Shown here in pieces: positions 9,768 to 17,484 of a DNA stretch of 64,000 nt. Within the stretch, counting starts at the first letter, position 1. Every line of letters starts with the position of its first letter. The position numbers were made by a program, and so were the translations under genes. The notes under the pieces were generated by a model. That model ran no database searches and was not told where the DNA came from. It saw nothing but the letters and a program-made list of their open reading frames with translations. Source of the stretch: CAWUKT01 sp041565275 (GTDB taxonomy: Bacteria; Bacteroidota; Bacteroidia; J057; JADKCL01); the NCBI GenBank assembly GCA_041565275.1, contig JBFGVE010000001.1, positions 1-64,000 on the forward strand. The letters run 5' to 3'.

Positions 9768-10406
9768 TTAATATTCGAGGGCTCTCTTCATGATCTTCTT
9801 GGCTTTCTTCTTCTTCCAATAATGTGGGAACTGTTGTACATGCTCCTTTCGGCTCAGAAAGATGCCACCTATTCGGACCTCACCCATTGGAGCCCAGAAG
9901 TCCCGAACAGAACTTACAGACATATCTGTGCTGTACATACGCTCGTGCATATAGAGAGGGCCACCAGAAACTTCGAAATAGATCGTTCCCCGATGGTTGA
10001 GGTTGACATGGATCCCTGGCATGATCATATAGATGTGCTGGTTCTTGCGGAATTCATTGCGGCGACGGTTGGCGAGTAACCAATCATTCATATAGTAACC
10101 AGAGAGAATGATAATTCTGTCTTTACGAGATTTTGGTCGGAAAAAGGCAAGCTGATAGGTTAATCCACCTCCCATGTAATACAGCCCCGGAGAAACCCTG
10201 GCGGTGAGGCGGTTCCAGATCACATCAAAGGAGGGTTTCCCCCAGGCATGGACCCCTCCAAAGCCTCCGGAAGCACCAAATTGGATCCGATCAGGTTCTA
10301 ACCACTGAGCTTTACAGGGAAGGACAATGCCAAGCAATAGAAGAAGGAGAAATCCTCTCCCCCATTTACTGAACAATGTTCTGGTGAGGTGGGCCTGCTT
10401 CATCAC
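9768..10406 (-). CDS. Small secreted outer-membrane-like protein, function unknown
   Basis: A 212-residue protein with a clear N-terminal signal segment (GFLLLLLLGIVLPCKAQ, residues about 18-34). The mature part alternates aromatic and glycine residues (FGASGGFGGVHAWG, YYMGGGLTYQLAFF, IYFEVSGGPLYMHE), suggesting a small outer-membrane beta-barrel. The C-terminus is strongly basic (WKKKKAKKIMKRALEY), unusual for a barrel end. It overlaps the upstream glycosyltransferase gene by four bases and is followed two bases later by the thiE-like gene, so it is translated as part of the recR operon. I do not recognise the family and assign no function. Confidence 0.7.
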   Translation of the reverse strand: MMKQAHLTRTLFSKWGRGFLLLLLLGIVLPCKAQWLEPDRIQFGASGGFGGVHAWGKPSFDVIWNRLTARVSPGLYYMGGGLTYQLAFFRPKSRKDRIIILSGYYMNDWLLANRRRNEFRKNQHIYMIMPGIHVNLNHRGTIYFEVSGGPLYMHERMYSTDMSVSSVRDFWAPMGEVRIGGIFLSRKEHVQQFPHYWKKKKAKKIMKRALEY

Positions 10407-12364
10407 CTGCCTAAGTTGCGAATTCCTTTGAGTAATATCTCCCAGTCAAGTTCAGGGCTGTAAGAACGGGCATAGTACCGATCTAACCACAGAAAATGTG
10501 TCAGCGATTCCGGCACATCACCTGCTCGGTGGAGCATATTTAAAACTCCTTTTTTCAACTCTGGCAAGCCGGGAGGATTGTCTTCAATATAGCCTACCAA
10601 GTGGTATTTTCCTAAAATGACCCGCCATAAGTTACGAAAAGCCAGTAGAGGATTTGGATATATGACGAAGAGAATAGGAAATAGGAATAGTAATGCCAGG
10701 CTTCCGAAAACATCAAACAAACGCTTGCGAAACTTCACCTCCCGGAGATCAAGAGAGTAGAAAATTGAATGACCATCTCTAGAAGCATGGATCACATTGG
10801 GACCAATCAGGTAATCTGCTCCCGGAGGAACGATCTTGTAACTGAGATTGGTTCGCTGGATACTCGACATGATGGAAATGATCTGTTCAGTGCTCATGCT
10901 TTGGTTAGCGAATATCACCTCATCCACCTTATAGATCTTAACAATCTCATCCAATTGGGATACAGTCCCCAGCCAGTCAGTAAGTGTGGTGGACTCCATT
11001 TTATCCAAACTTACCGACCCCTCAATCACGACTGGATAGATTAACTCACTACGGATCAGTTTTTTGATCCGCTCCACCTCTTCGTCCATACCCACTACTA
11101 CAACCCGTCTTTTGTTCTCCTCTGTAAAGAAGAAACTTCCCGTATTCCAGTAATTCACAATGTTTCGGTTGATCAGTGCGATCCCAGCCAATGCAACTGA
11201 CGACAAACCTACGATCATGCGGGAAAAATTGATCTCAGGAAAAATGTAGCTCACAGTGGCAATGGCCACAAAGCCAGATAAAGCTGCAGTTTGGATGGGT
11301 TTAACCCGGAAGGGCTTCTTATATCCACCCGCGATCCACAGAAAGGAAATAAAGACAAGGGTATATATCGGAGCAGCCAAGTAATCAAATTCTTCAGGAT
11401 AGGGCCGCCCATTCTTTTGAAGCTTGTGAATGTATTCCCAGTATTCTTTGATTCCAAGAATGGCCCCGTAAAGCATCAATGCTTCGATAAGGGGAAAGGA
11501 AATTCGCCGGATCACCCGGCTGCCAACCGCAAGGAATGCCCTGAAGTAGATGGCTAGGTGGATCAGGAAAATGAAAATGTTTTGCCTGTTACGAGAGAAA
11601 TGCTTTCGGGCGAAAACGATCATCGCATTGTAGAAAACCTTGACGTAGTTGAGACTTCCCTTCTTTGTACTTTCCCCTTTGTAGTGAATGATCTTGGTAT
11701 CGGAGAAATAGTAGTTTTTATATCCCTCCTGAGTGAGTCGGTAAGAAAGGTCGATGTCTTCCCCGTACATGAAGAATGCCTCGTCCAGAAGTCCGATTTT
11801 GTCAAGGCATTCTTTGCGGATCATCATAAATGCACCCGAAAGAACATCTACTTCATGGTTTTCGTCTTTGTTGAGGTAACCAAGATGGTATTTCCCAAAC
11901 TTTTTGCTTTTGGGAAAGAAACGAGAAAGGCCAAATATTTTATAAAAAGAGACCCAAGGCGTAGGAAGGGCCCGTTTGGATTCAGGTAAAAAACGTCCTT
12001 CTCCGTCCAGCATTTTGACTCCCAGAGCTCCAGCCTTCGGCCGCGCATCCATAAAGTCGATACACTTCTTGAAAGTACTCTCTTCAACCACCGTATCAGG
12101 ATTTAACAAGAGTATATATTCACCCTCAGCCTGGCGAATAGCGAGGTTGTTTCCCTTTGAAAACCCCAGATTCTTCTGGCTTTCAATCAGGTTAACCTCG
12201 GGAAAATTTTCCTTGACCATTGCTTGGCTGCCATCAACAGAATTGTTGTCCACTACATAGATCTCAGCGTCAATTTCAGCAACTGCCTCGCGAACACTAA
12301 GGAGGCATTGCTCCAAAAAGTGCCGAACATTATAGTTGACAATGATTACAGAAAGTTTTTTCAC
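10403..12364 (-). CDS. GT2 glycosyltransferase fused to a degenerate sugar-transferase-like membrane domain
   Basis: A 653-residue fusion. Residues 1 to about 255 are a family 2 glycosyltransferase: SVIIVNYNVRHFLEQCL, VDNNSVDGS, LLLNPDTVV and the MYGEDIDLSYRL motif with the catalytic acid region typical of rhamnosyl-type GT2s. Several transmembrane segments follow (about 260-400). From about 410 a Rossmann-like segment (RRVVVVGMDEEVERI...) resembles the N-terminal domain of WcaJ/polyprenyl-phosphate sugar transferases, then KRLFDVFGSLALLFLFPIL resembles their membrane hairpin and ILGKYHLVGY their L-K-G-x-M-S-L-V-G-P segment. The stretch that normally carries the catalytic Asp-Glu pair is missing. 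It likely glycosylates a lipid-linked or envelope glycan. Four-base overlaps with recR upstream and the gene downstream indicate an operon. Confidence 0.85.
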   Translation of the reverse strand: MKKLSVIIVNYNVRHFLEQCLLSVREAVAEIDAEIYVVDNNSVDGSQAMVKENFPEVNLIESQKNLGFSKGNNLAIRQAEGEYILLLNPDTVVEESTFKKCIDFMDARPKAGALGVKMLDGEGRFLPESKRALPTPWVSFYKIFGLSRFFPKSKKFGKYHLGYLNKDENHEVDVLSGAFMMIRKECLDKIGLLDEAFFMYGEDIDLSYRLTQEGYKNYYFSDTKIIHYKGESTKKGSLNYVKVFYNAMIVFARKHFSRNRQNIFIFLIHLAIYFRAFLAVGSRVIRRISFPLIEALMLYGAILGIKEYWEYIHKLQKNGRPYPEEFDYLAAPIYTLVFISFLWIAGGYKKPFRVKPIQTAALSGFVAIATVSYIFPEINFSRMIVGLSSVALAGIALINRNIVNYWNTGSFFFTEENKRRVVVVGMDEEVERIKKLIRSELIYPVVIEGSVSLDKMESTTLTDWLGTVSQLDEIVKIYKVDEVIFANQSMSTEQIISIMSSIQRTNLSYKIVPPGADYLIGPNVIHASRDGHSIFYSLDLREVKFRKRLFDVFGSLALLFLFPILFVIYPNPLLAFRNLWRVILGKYHLVGYIEDNPPGLPELKKGVLNMLHRAGDVPESLTHFLWLDRYYARSYSPELDWEILLKGIRNLGR

Positions 12365-12984
12365 AAACCGTTGTTGGTAGTTGGGGCAAAGTCAGTACGG
12401 TTCATCAAGGAGCGAGCCAAGGTAATTTCGTCGGTGAATTCCAGGTCAGAACCTACTGGCACTCCTCTGGCAATACTCGAAATGCGGAGGTTGTGAACTT
12501 TAAGCCGTTTTGAAATGTAAAAGGCGGTCATATCTCCTTCCATACTGGTAGGCAAGGCAAAGATGATCTCTTTGATGTTTTCTTCTTTAACCCGCTCCAT
12601 CAGCGTATTGATGTTCAGTTCCGAGGGGCCAACCCCTTGCATTGGGTGGATGACACCGTTGAGAACATGGTAAGTGCCGGTATACTGGCCGGTATTCTCA
12701 ATTGCGATGACATCTTTGCAATCCTCTACCACGCAGACAACACCTTGGTCACGGCGGTGGCTGGTGCAGATCTTACACGTATCATGGTCCGAGATATTTC
12801 CACAAATACGGCAATACACAATGTCCCTTCGCAGAGATATAATGGCCTTCCCAAGGGTTTCTGCATCTCCTTCTGTCCCTTTCAAGATATGCAACGCCAA
12901 GCGCAATGCTGTCTTCTTCCCTACACCGGGAAGACTCGACAATTCATTGACACCATTCTCTATTACTTTAGAAGGGAATTCCAT
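12361..12984 (-). CDS. recR: Recombination mediator protein RecR
   Basis: RecR works with RecF/RecO to load RecA on gapped DNA. The 207-residue protein has the helix-hairpin-helix LSSLPGVGKKTALRLALHIL (residues about 16-35), a four-Cys zinc finger (C57-x2-C then C-x2-C: CRICGN and CKICTS), and a Toprim domain starting VCVVEDCKDVIAIE and continuing TYHVLNGVIHPMQGVGP. Length matches the family. It is the first gene of a tightly packed minus-strand operon, its end overlapping the start of the glycosyltransferase by four bases. A near-consensus -7 box (TATCTTTA) lies about 20 bases before the ATG, but it lacks the final G. Confidence 0.96.
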   Translation of the reverse strand: MEFPSKVIENGVNELSSLPGVGKKTALRLALHILKGTEGDAETLGKAIISLRRDIVYCRICGNISDHDTCKICTSHRRDQGVVCVVEDCKDVIAIENTGQYTGTYHVLNGVIHPMQGVGPSELNINTLMERVKEENIKEIIFALPTSMEGDMTAFYISKRLKVHNLRISSIARGVPVGSDLEFTDEITLARSLMNRTDFAPTTNNGL

Positions 12985-13129
12985 AATGTAGCATCTGACG
13001 GGTAAAGATAAGAAATTGGCCTGAAAGCCGTTAACTTGTGGTTATTTTTAGATTTTTCGTTTGCATGCATCCGGCAGTATGTTTAACATCGCTGCTATTG
13101 GGAGTGATAGACTTGTTTATTTCTGTAAG

Positions 13130-14065
13130 ATGACTAAAAATATATTGGTTACTGGGGGTGCAGGGTTCATTGGAAGCAACCTAGTCAAACGGTTGGTCAA
13201 AGATGGTTTCGGAGTTTCCGTCATCGACAATCTCATCCATGGGAACAAGATAGATCCCGAAATAATGTCCCAGATCCGTTTTGTCAAAGGAGATGTCCTC
13301 AATATTGAGGATGTTCGTATTGCCGCTGCGGAAAGCGATATTGTAATCCACCTGGCTGCCGTACTTGGAGTAGATGTGGTTGCAGACCATCCCATGAGAA
13401 CGATGGAGGTGGAGGTTCTCGGTTTTAAGAATGTGATGGATGTCATTCAGGAACTGGGCCACAAAAAGATAATTTACGCTTCTACCAGTGGGGTGTATAT
13501 CCAGGGTTCTAAAGAAGGAGGGGTTACAGAAGACGTTGCTGTTGCACCGGATACCAGCTACGCTGTGGCAAAACGGTTCAATGAGGTATATCTCCAGTCC
13601 GCACTGCAAAATACAGGTATTGAATCTGTTTGCATTCGTTTTTTCAATATTTATGGTGCCAACCAGGACAACAGAATGGTTATTCCCCGCTTTTTTGAAA
13701 TGGCCATGAACAATATACCCATCACCGTCTATGGAGATGGCAAACAAACAAGAGACTTTACTTTCGTTGACGATGCGGTGGAATCCATAATTCGGCTCAT
13801 GGATCATATAAAAGGTTGGGAAATATAAAATGTTGCCAAGGAGGATGAAATTTATATCAGAGACGTTGCAGAAATGATCTTGAAGATCACAGGAGGGACT
13901 GGGAATATTCAATACATTCCAGCGCCGCAAGCCCGTATAGATTACGAAGTGCCTCAGAGGTATGGTTCTTCGGAGAAATTAATGCGGATAACTGGTTATA
14001 AACCCGATACGAGCCTGGAAGATGGCCTCCGCCAAATCTACCCACAGATCAAAAGCCGGGAATGA
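13130..14065 (+). pseudogene. NAD-dependent epimerase/dehydratase interrupted by an in-frame TAA
   Basis: An extended short-chain dehydrogenase of the nucleotide-sugar epimerase type. It opens TKNILVTGGAGFIGSNLVKRL (Rossmann dinucleotide loop), has VIHLAAVLGVD, the active-site YASTSG region, the catalytic pair in Y-A-V-A-K (SYAVAKRFNEVY) and VYGDGKQTRDFTFVDDAV. The frame stops at a TAA (13826-13828) right after GWEI. The same frame then continues NVAKEDEIYIRDVAEMI and the family C-terminus to a stop at 14063-14065. Homologues have an aromatic residue there (I-Y/F-N-V), so TAT or TAC to TAA is the likely change. Either a recent pseudogene or a base-call error. ATG 13130 is preferred over the TTG at 13061. 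Substrate unknown; probably UDP- or GDP-sugar. Confidence 0.85.
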
Positions 14066-14102
14066 GTTCTTTTGTTTGTCGCTTTTTCCTCATTTATCAC
14101 TT

Positions 14103-14945
14103 TTAGAACAGGGTCAGTTCTTCATTTTGATCTGATCCGGCTTCGGTGACCACCTCCAAGTCAATATAGTACCCACTGAATTTACGTACGTTAATCACCC
14201 TCCCACCGTCGAGGATGAGATACTGCCCCCTGATCCCACGCAACTCTCCTTCGATATCCGGGGTTTTGTCTAAATTCATGCTTGATACTTTCTCCGGGTA
14301 TTCTAGTACAGGATAGGTCAATTCGGTTACAAAATCAGATTTGGCGTAGTACTGACCTAAGTCTTCCCCCAACTCATCCAGCAGTTCATCTTTTACCTGA
14401 ATTAGGTCTTCCTCTTCATCTCTGATGTCTCTAAGCATCCGCTGCCAATGGGTCTTATCCGAAATGAATTCCTTCAGGAAAATTTCAATCTCCCCTGCCA
14501 AAGCCCGGTAGGGAACCTCTGCGAACCTGATCGCCTTCCAGGCTCCCTGATCGATCCAACGAGTTGGTACTTGATCGATCCGGGTCACACCCACCTTGAC
14601 CTCACTGGTCAAAGCCAGGTAAACCAGATGAGGCTGATTATGGTATTTCTCCTCCCACTCCGGATCGCGTCCGATTCCTTCATGCGCTTGGCAAAGCACA
14701 GGCCGGATGATGCATTCAGAATTCATGGGAGAATTCATAAAGTCATTATAACAGAATCCTTGCCCAAAGGCCTTTGTAATCTTCTCACCGCAGGCGATAC
14801 AGTTAATGTGGCCATGGTAGTGTATCTTAATCCGTTGACCAAGGAGTTTATTCATAGCGACAGATTGTCCTCCAAGGTGGAGGTGATATTCAATCGGATC
14901 GGCCAAGTTCGTACGCATTTTGGACAGGTTCCCTTTCACCTTCAT
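14103..14945 (-). CDS. DUF2797 family protein
   Basis: A cytoplasmic protein of about 280 residues that I recognise as DUF2797: GNLSKMRTNL at the N-terminus, a probable zinc-binding set C-I-A-C-G (residues about 49-53) with later Cys residues (GFCYNDF, SECIIRPVLCQAHEG), the segment YLALTSEVKVGVTRIDQVPTRWIDQGA near 132, and a C-terminal small beta domain (GIRGQYLILDGGRVINVRKFSGYYI). The GVTR...RW-x-DQGA stretch is reminiscent of GIY-YIG-like folds; the biochemical role is unknown. I place the start at 14945 (MKVKGNL) since the family begins there; a start at 14996 would add 17 residues. It is divergent from the lipoprotein gene at 15058. Confidence 0.8.
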   Translation of the reverse strand: MKVKGNLSKMRTNLADPIEYHLHLGGQSVAMNKLLGQRIKIHYHGHINCIACGEKITKAFGQGFCYNDFMNSPMNSECIIRPVLCQAHEGIGRDPEWEEKYHNQPHLVYLALTSEVKVGVTRIDQVPTRWIDQGAWKAIRFAEVPYRALAGEIEIFLKEFISDKTHWQRMLRDIRDEEEDLIQVKDELLDELGEDLGQYYAKSDFVTELTYPVLEYPEKVSSMNLDKTPDIEGELRGIRGQYLILDGGRVINVRKFSGYYIDLEVVTEAGSDQNEELTLF

Positions 14946-15057
14946 GTCTGCGAAATTAGGATTTGTATCCGGATGGAAAAACCCCTTTTCATACACCTCT
15001 TGTCAATGCTCTACCAGTAGTGTACTTTTGAACCGTACAAAAACCAAAAACGGTTTC

Positions 15058-15969
15058 ATGAAAAAATATAGACTGATCCTAGCCATCTTCGTAACAATGT
15101 TGACCTTTCTGGTCACCGGGTGCTCCCAATCAGGCATCACGGGCACCGGGTCTAGTGAAAAAGTTACCTTGGCTCTGGATGTTCAGGCTGGGCAAACCTT
15201 CAAACTTGTCATGTCCACAGAGCAGGATATCAAGACCAAGATCATGGGTATGAGCAATGATGCCCACCAGGAAATGGATTTTTATGTGCAGTACGATGTG
15301 ATCGGACCAAAAGACGAAGGCACCGAAATGAAGGTGACCTTTAACAGGATCAAGTACAAAATAGAATCTCCAATCATTGGAACTCTGGTAGATTATGATT
15401 CGGAAAGTGGAGAACCTGCCGAAGGGAATCCAATGGCTACCGCTATGGCAGATGGTATGGCTGGAATGATTGGTAGATCTTTCAATATCGTTATGAGTAA
15501 ACAAGGGGAGATCCTGAATGTAACTGGTACAGAGGAATTGTATGGATCCGTCGGAAATGACATTCCTCCTCAGTACCAAGGAGACAATCTTGGAAAAACC
15601 ATTCAGGGGATGATGACCATTTTCCCCGAGGTCCAAGTTGGAGTGGGAGATACTTGGGGAGTAGAAAGTGACCTTTCTGGTGAATTTCCATTGAAAATGG
15701 CCACTACCTACAAGGTAGAAGGGATTGATGCCACTACGGTGTACCTCAATATAGACAGTGATATCTCAGTAAAAAAATCTAGAGCAGAATCAGAACAGGA
15801 CTCCATTAAAATGGAGGGTACTCAAGGGGGGATCATGGAAGTAGATCGTTTGACCGGAATGGTTCTCAAAGCAGATCTCGATCAAGATATAACAGGTGAG
15901 ATCGAGGCGGGTCGGATGAAAGCACCAATAGAGATCAGTTCCAGGGTCACGATCGATTCCTACGAATAA
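15058..15969 (+). CDS. Lipoprotein, DUF6263-like
   Basis: A 303-residue exported lipoprotein. The N-terminus MKKYRLILAIFVTMLTFLVTGC ends in a lipobox (L-V-T-G-C), with a Ser/Gly-rich spacer after the Cys. The mature part looks like the Bacteroidota DUF6263 family: a beta-rich protein with GQTFKLVMSTEQDIKTKIMG, an internal helical insert (NPMATAMADGMAGMIGRSF), and repeated V-G-V-G-D-T-W and T-G-M-V-L-K-A segments. Function unknown. The upstream ORF could extend to 14920, but the signal peptide places the start at the ATG 15058. Its stop is two bases from the end of the convergent outer-membrane protein gene. Confidence 0.78.
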   Translation: MKKYRLILAIFVTMLTFLVTGCSQSGITGTGSSEKVTLALDVQAGQTFKLVMSTEQDIKTKIMGMSNDAHQEMDFYVQYDVIGPKDEGTEMKVTFNRIKYKIESPIIGTLVDYDSESGEPAEGNPMATAMADGMAGMIGRSFNIVMSKQGEILNVTGTEELYGSVGNDIPPQYQGDNLGKTIQGMMTIFPEVQVGVGDTWGVESDLSGEFPLKMATTYKVEGIDATTVYLNIDSDISVKKSRAESEQDSIKMEGTQGGIMEVDRLTGMVLKADLDQDITGEIEAGRMKAPIEISSRVTIDSYE

Positions 15970-15971
15970 AT

Positions 15972-16673
15972 TCAAAACCTTCTTTCCGATATACTCTCTC
16001 CGGTACGGTTGGGATCAAAAGTAAAAAATATGCTCAGGGTCAAAATGTTAAGCATATCATTCCCGTCCTGGGATCCTAGCTGTGAGATGTTGTCGAGGTA
16101 ATCCGAAGTAGTGGAACGAAAGGTATACTCCATTCCTATCATGACGAGGGAGGACATTTCTACTTCAAAGCCCATGCTCAAAGGAAAAGAAGCAGCGATG
16201 GAGCCGTAGGTTTCTCCCTCATTGCGTGTGGATAGGTTGTCCAGCAGATTGTTGCCAGCAATATCGTATGGGGTATAGCCGAAGAAACCAATTCCTGCGC
16301 TCAGGTATGGGTGAAAAGCGATTCCACGCAAGAACCTGGCCTTGAGACGGAAGTCTACATGGAAAAAACGGGTGTCGACAAATGTGTTTGGCTGAATGCC
16401 ATCCACGGCAGAGATATCACGATCCTGGGTAACAAAGCGACCAAATCCAGCATTTAGTTGTGGGCTGATCAGTTTCTCAGAAGCAAATTGAAGTGTAAAA
16501 TTATAACCGGGATAAAATCGGTGAAGGGCATCTCCGTTAGTAGTCAGATCCCCCTTGTAAGCAGCGCCCACAAGGCCCACTCCCAACCGCATTGGTTTCT
16601 GACCAGTGGACTGTCCCGTACTCTGTAAGTTCAAAATAAGCAGTGCCAGGAAGGCGATCCATTTAATTTGCAT
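15972..16673 (-). CDS. Outer-membrane beta-barrel protein (porin-like)
   Basis: A 233-residue protein with a signal peptide (WIAFLALLILNLQSTGQS). The mature protein shows the Bacteroidota small-barrel pattern: LGVGLVGAAYKGDL, YNFTLQFASEKLISPQLNAGFGRF, FHVDFRLKARFL, FHPYLSAGIGFFGYTPYD, SLVMIGMEYTFRSTTSDYLD, ending with ILTLSIFFTF. This is like the OmpA-N/porin-family barrels annotated outer membrane beta-barrel domain; a structural or assembly-related role is common but not shown here. It is 36 bases downstream of the exonuclease gene on the same strand, perhaps the last gene of the ctpA-exonuclease transcript. Confidence 0.78.
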   Translation of the reverse strand: MQIKWIAFLALLILNLQSTGQSTGQKPMRLGVGLVGAAYKGDLTTNGDALHRFYPGYNFTLQFASEKLISPQLNAGFGRFVTQDRDISAVDGIQPNTFVDTRFFHVDFRLKARFLRGIAFHPYLSAGIGFFGYTPYDIAGNNLLDNLSTRNEGETYGSIAASFPLSMGFEVEMSSLVMIGMEYTFRSTTSDYLDNISQLGSQDGNDMLNILTLSIFFTFDPNRTGESISERRF

Positions 16674-16709
16674 ACTTAAAGGTAGTAATTTGACCGGAGA
16701 CTTATGAGA

Positions 16710-17456
16710 TCAGGTCAAGGAATGAAAATCCTCTTCCGCGATAAGAGGCTGCCTGGAAAACCGTAGCATCACCTGAGCTGTAGCGAGAACATCCTTTTCA
16801 CAGTAACGTTTGATCCGAGCTACATCTTTTTCTTCGTAATATACAATTCCTACTTCACTGCCATCAATATCATCTTTGGAACTGGGTACTCCCAAGCAAG
16901 CGGTAAGCAGATCCAGGCTGGCAAAACTTCTGTAATCGCCAAATTTCCAGAGCTGCATGGTATCTAATACTCTGATTTCCCAAGGTTTCTTGTTTTGCAT
17001 GTCAGCAATGATGTGGGGTAGAGGAAGACCATTGATCAGAAAACGTCGGCCAAGGTAAGGAAAGTCAAATTCCTTGCCATTGTGGGCACACAAATGACGA
17101 TCGGGCCGAGCCATGAACTGGTTTACGGCATTCCCAAAGTCCTTGAGAAGCTGTAGCTCATTTTCCCCAAAATAAGACTTAGTCCGAAGGGTAGGTCGGC
17201 CATCTTTATATTTGATATACCCTGCGGAAACACAGACCACTTTGCCAAACTCCGCCGATATGGCCGCCTGATCTGAAAACCATTCTTCTGGACTCTTCTC
17301 CTCTCCAGACCTCCGGCTCAGTATACCTGATTTTTTATCCCAAAGGCTCTGAAAGCGTTCCGGTAATTCAGTATAGTGCTCCACAATGGACACCGTTTCA
17401 ATGTCCACAAACATTATGTTCTCAAGCTGTTGGGGTGATAATCCCATTTTGGTCAA
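16710..17456 (-). CDS. Predicted 3'-5' exonuclease, PolB-like (DEDDy)
   Basis: A 248-residue RNase H-fold nuclease related to the proofreading domain of family B DNA polymerases. The DEDDy metal-binding residues are visible: FVDIET (residues about 16-21), HNGKEFDFPYLGRRF near 124 and YCEKDVLATAQVML near 218 (Tyr and Asp of the third motif). It is a stand-alone exonuclease, without a polymerase, expected to trim 3' ends of DNA or RNA in the cytoplasm; the exact role is not established for this group. It is 28 bases after the ctpA-like gene on the same strand. Confidence 0.83.
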   Translation of the reverse strand: MTKMGLSPQQLENIMFVDIETVSIVEHYTELPERFQSLWDKKSGILSRRSGEEKSPEEWFSDQAAISAEFGKVVCVSAGYIKYKDGRPTLRTKSYFGENELQLLKDFGNAVNQFMARPDRHLCAHNGKEFDFPYLGRRFLINGLPLPHIIADMQNKKPWEIRVLDTMQLWKFGDYRSFASLDLLTACLGVPSSKDDIDGSEVGIVYYEEKDVARIKRYCEKDVLATAQVMLRFSRQPLIAEEDFHSLT

Positions 17457-17484
17457 GTAGTTTTACCTGGTCTTTCAAAATGAA

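Noticed and set aside
9766..9819. Longer start for the thiE-like gene
   Set aside because: Would overlap the upstream gene by 52 bases and add an acidic leader unrelated to ThiE; MINFRRIAI at 9765 fits better.
13061..13129. TTG start for the epimerase, adding 23 residues
   Set aside because: The leader has no relation to the family, which starts at the Rossmann motif; ATG 13130 immediately precedes TKNILVTGG.
13181..13930. Open frame of 249 codons on the minus strand over the epimerase gene
   Set aside because: Antisense to conserved Rossmann sequence; Cys/His-rich shadow composition without any family motif.
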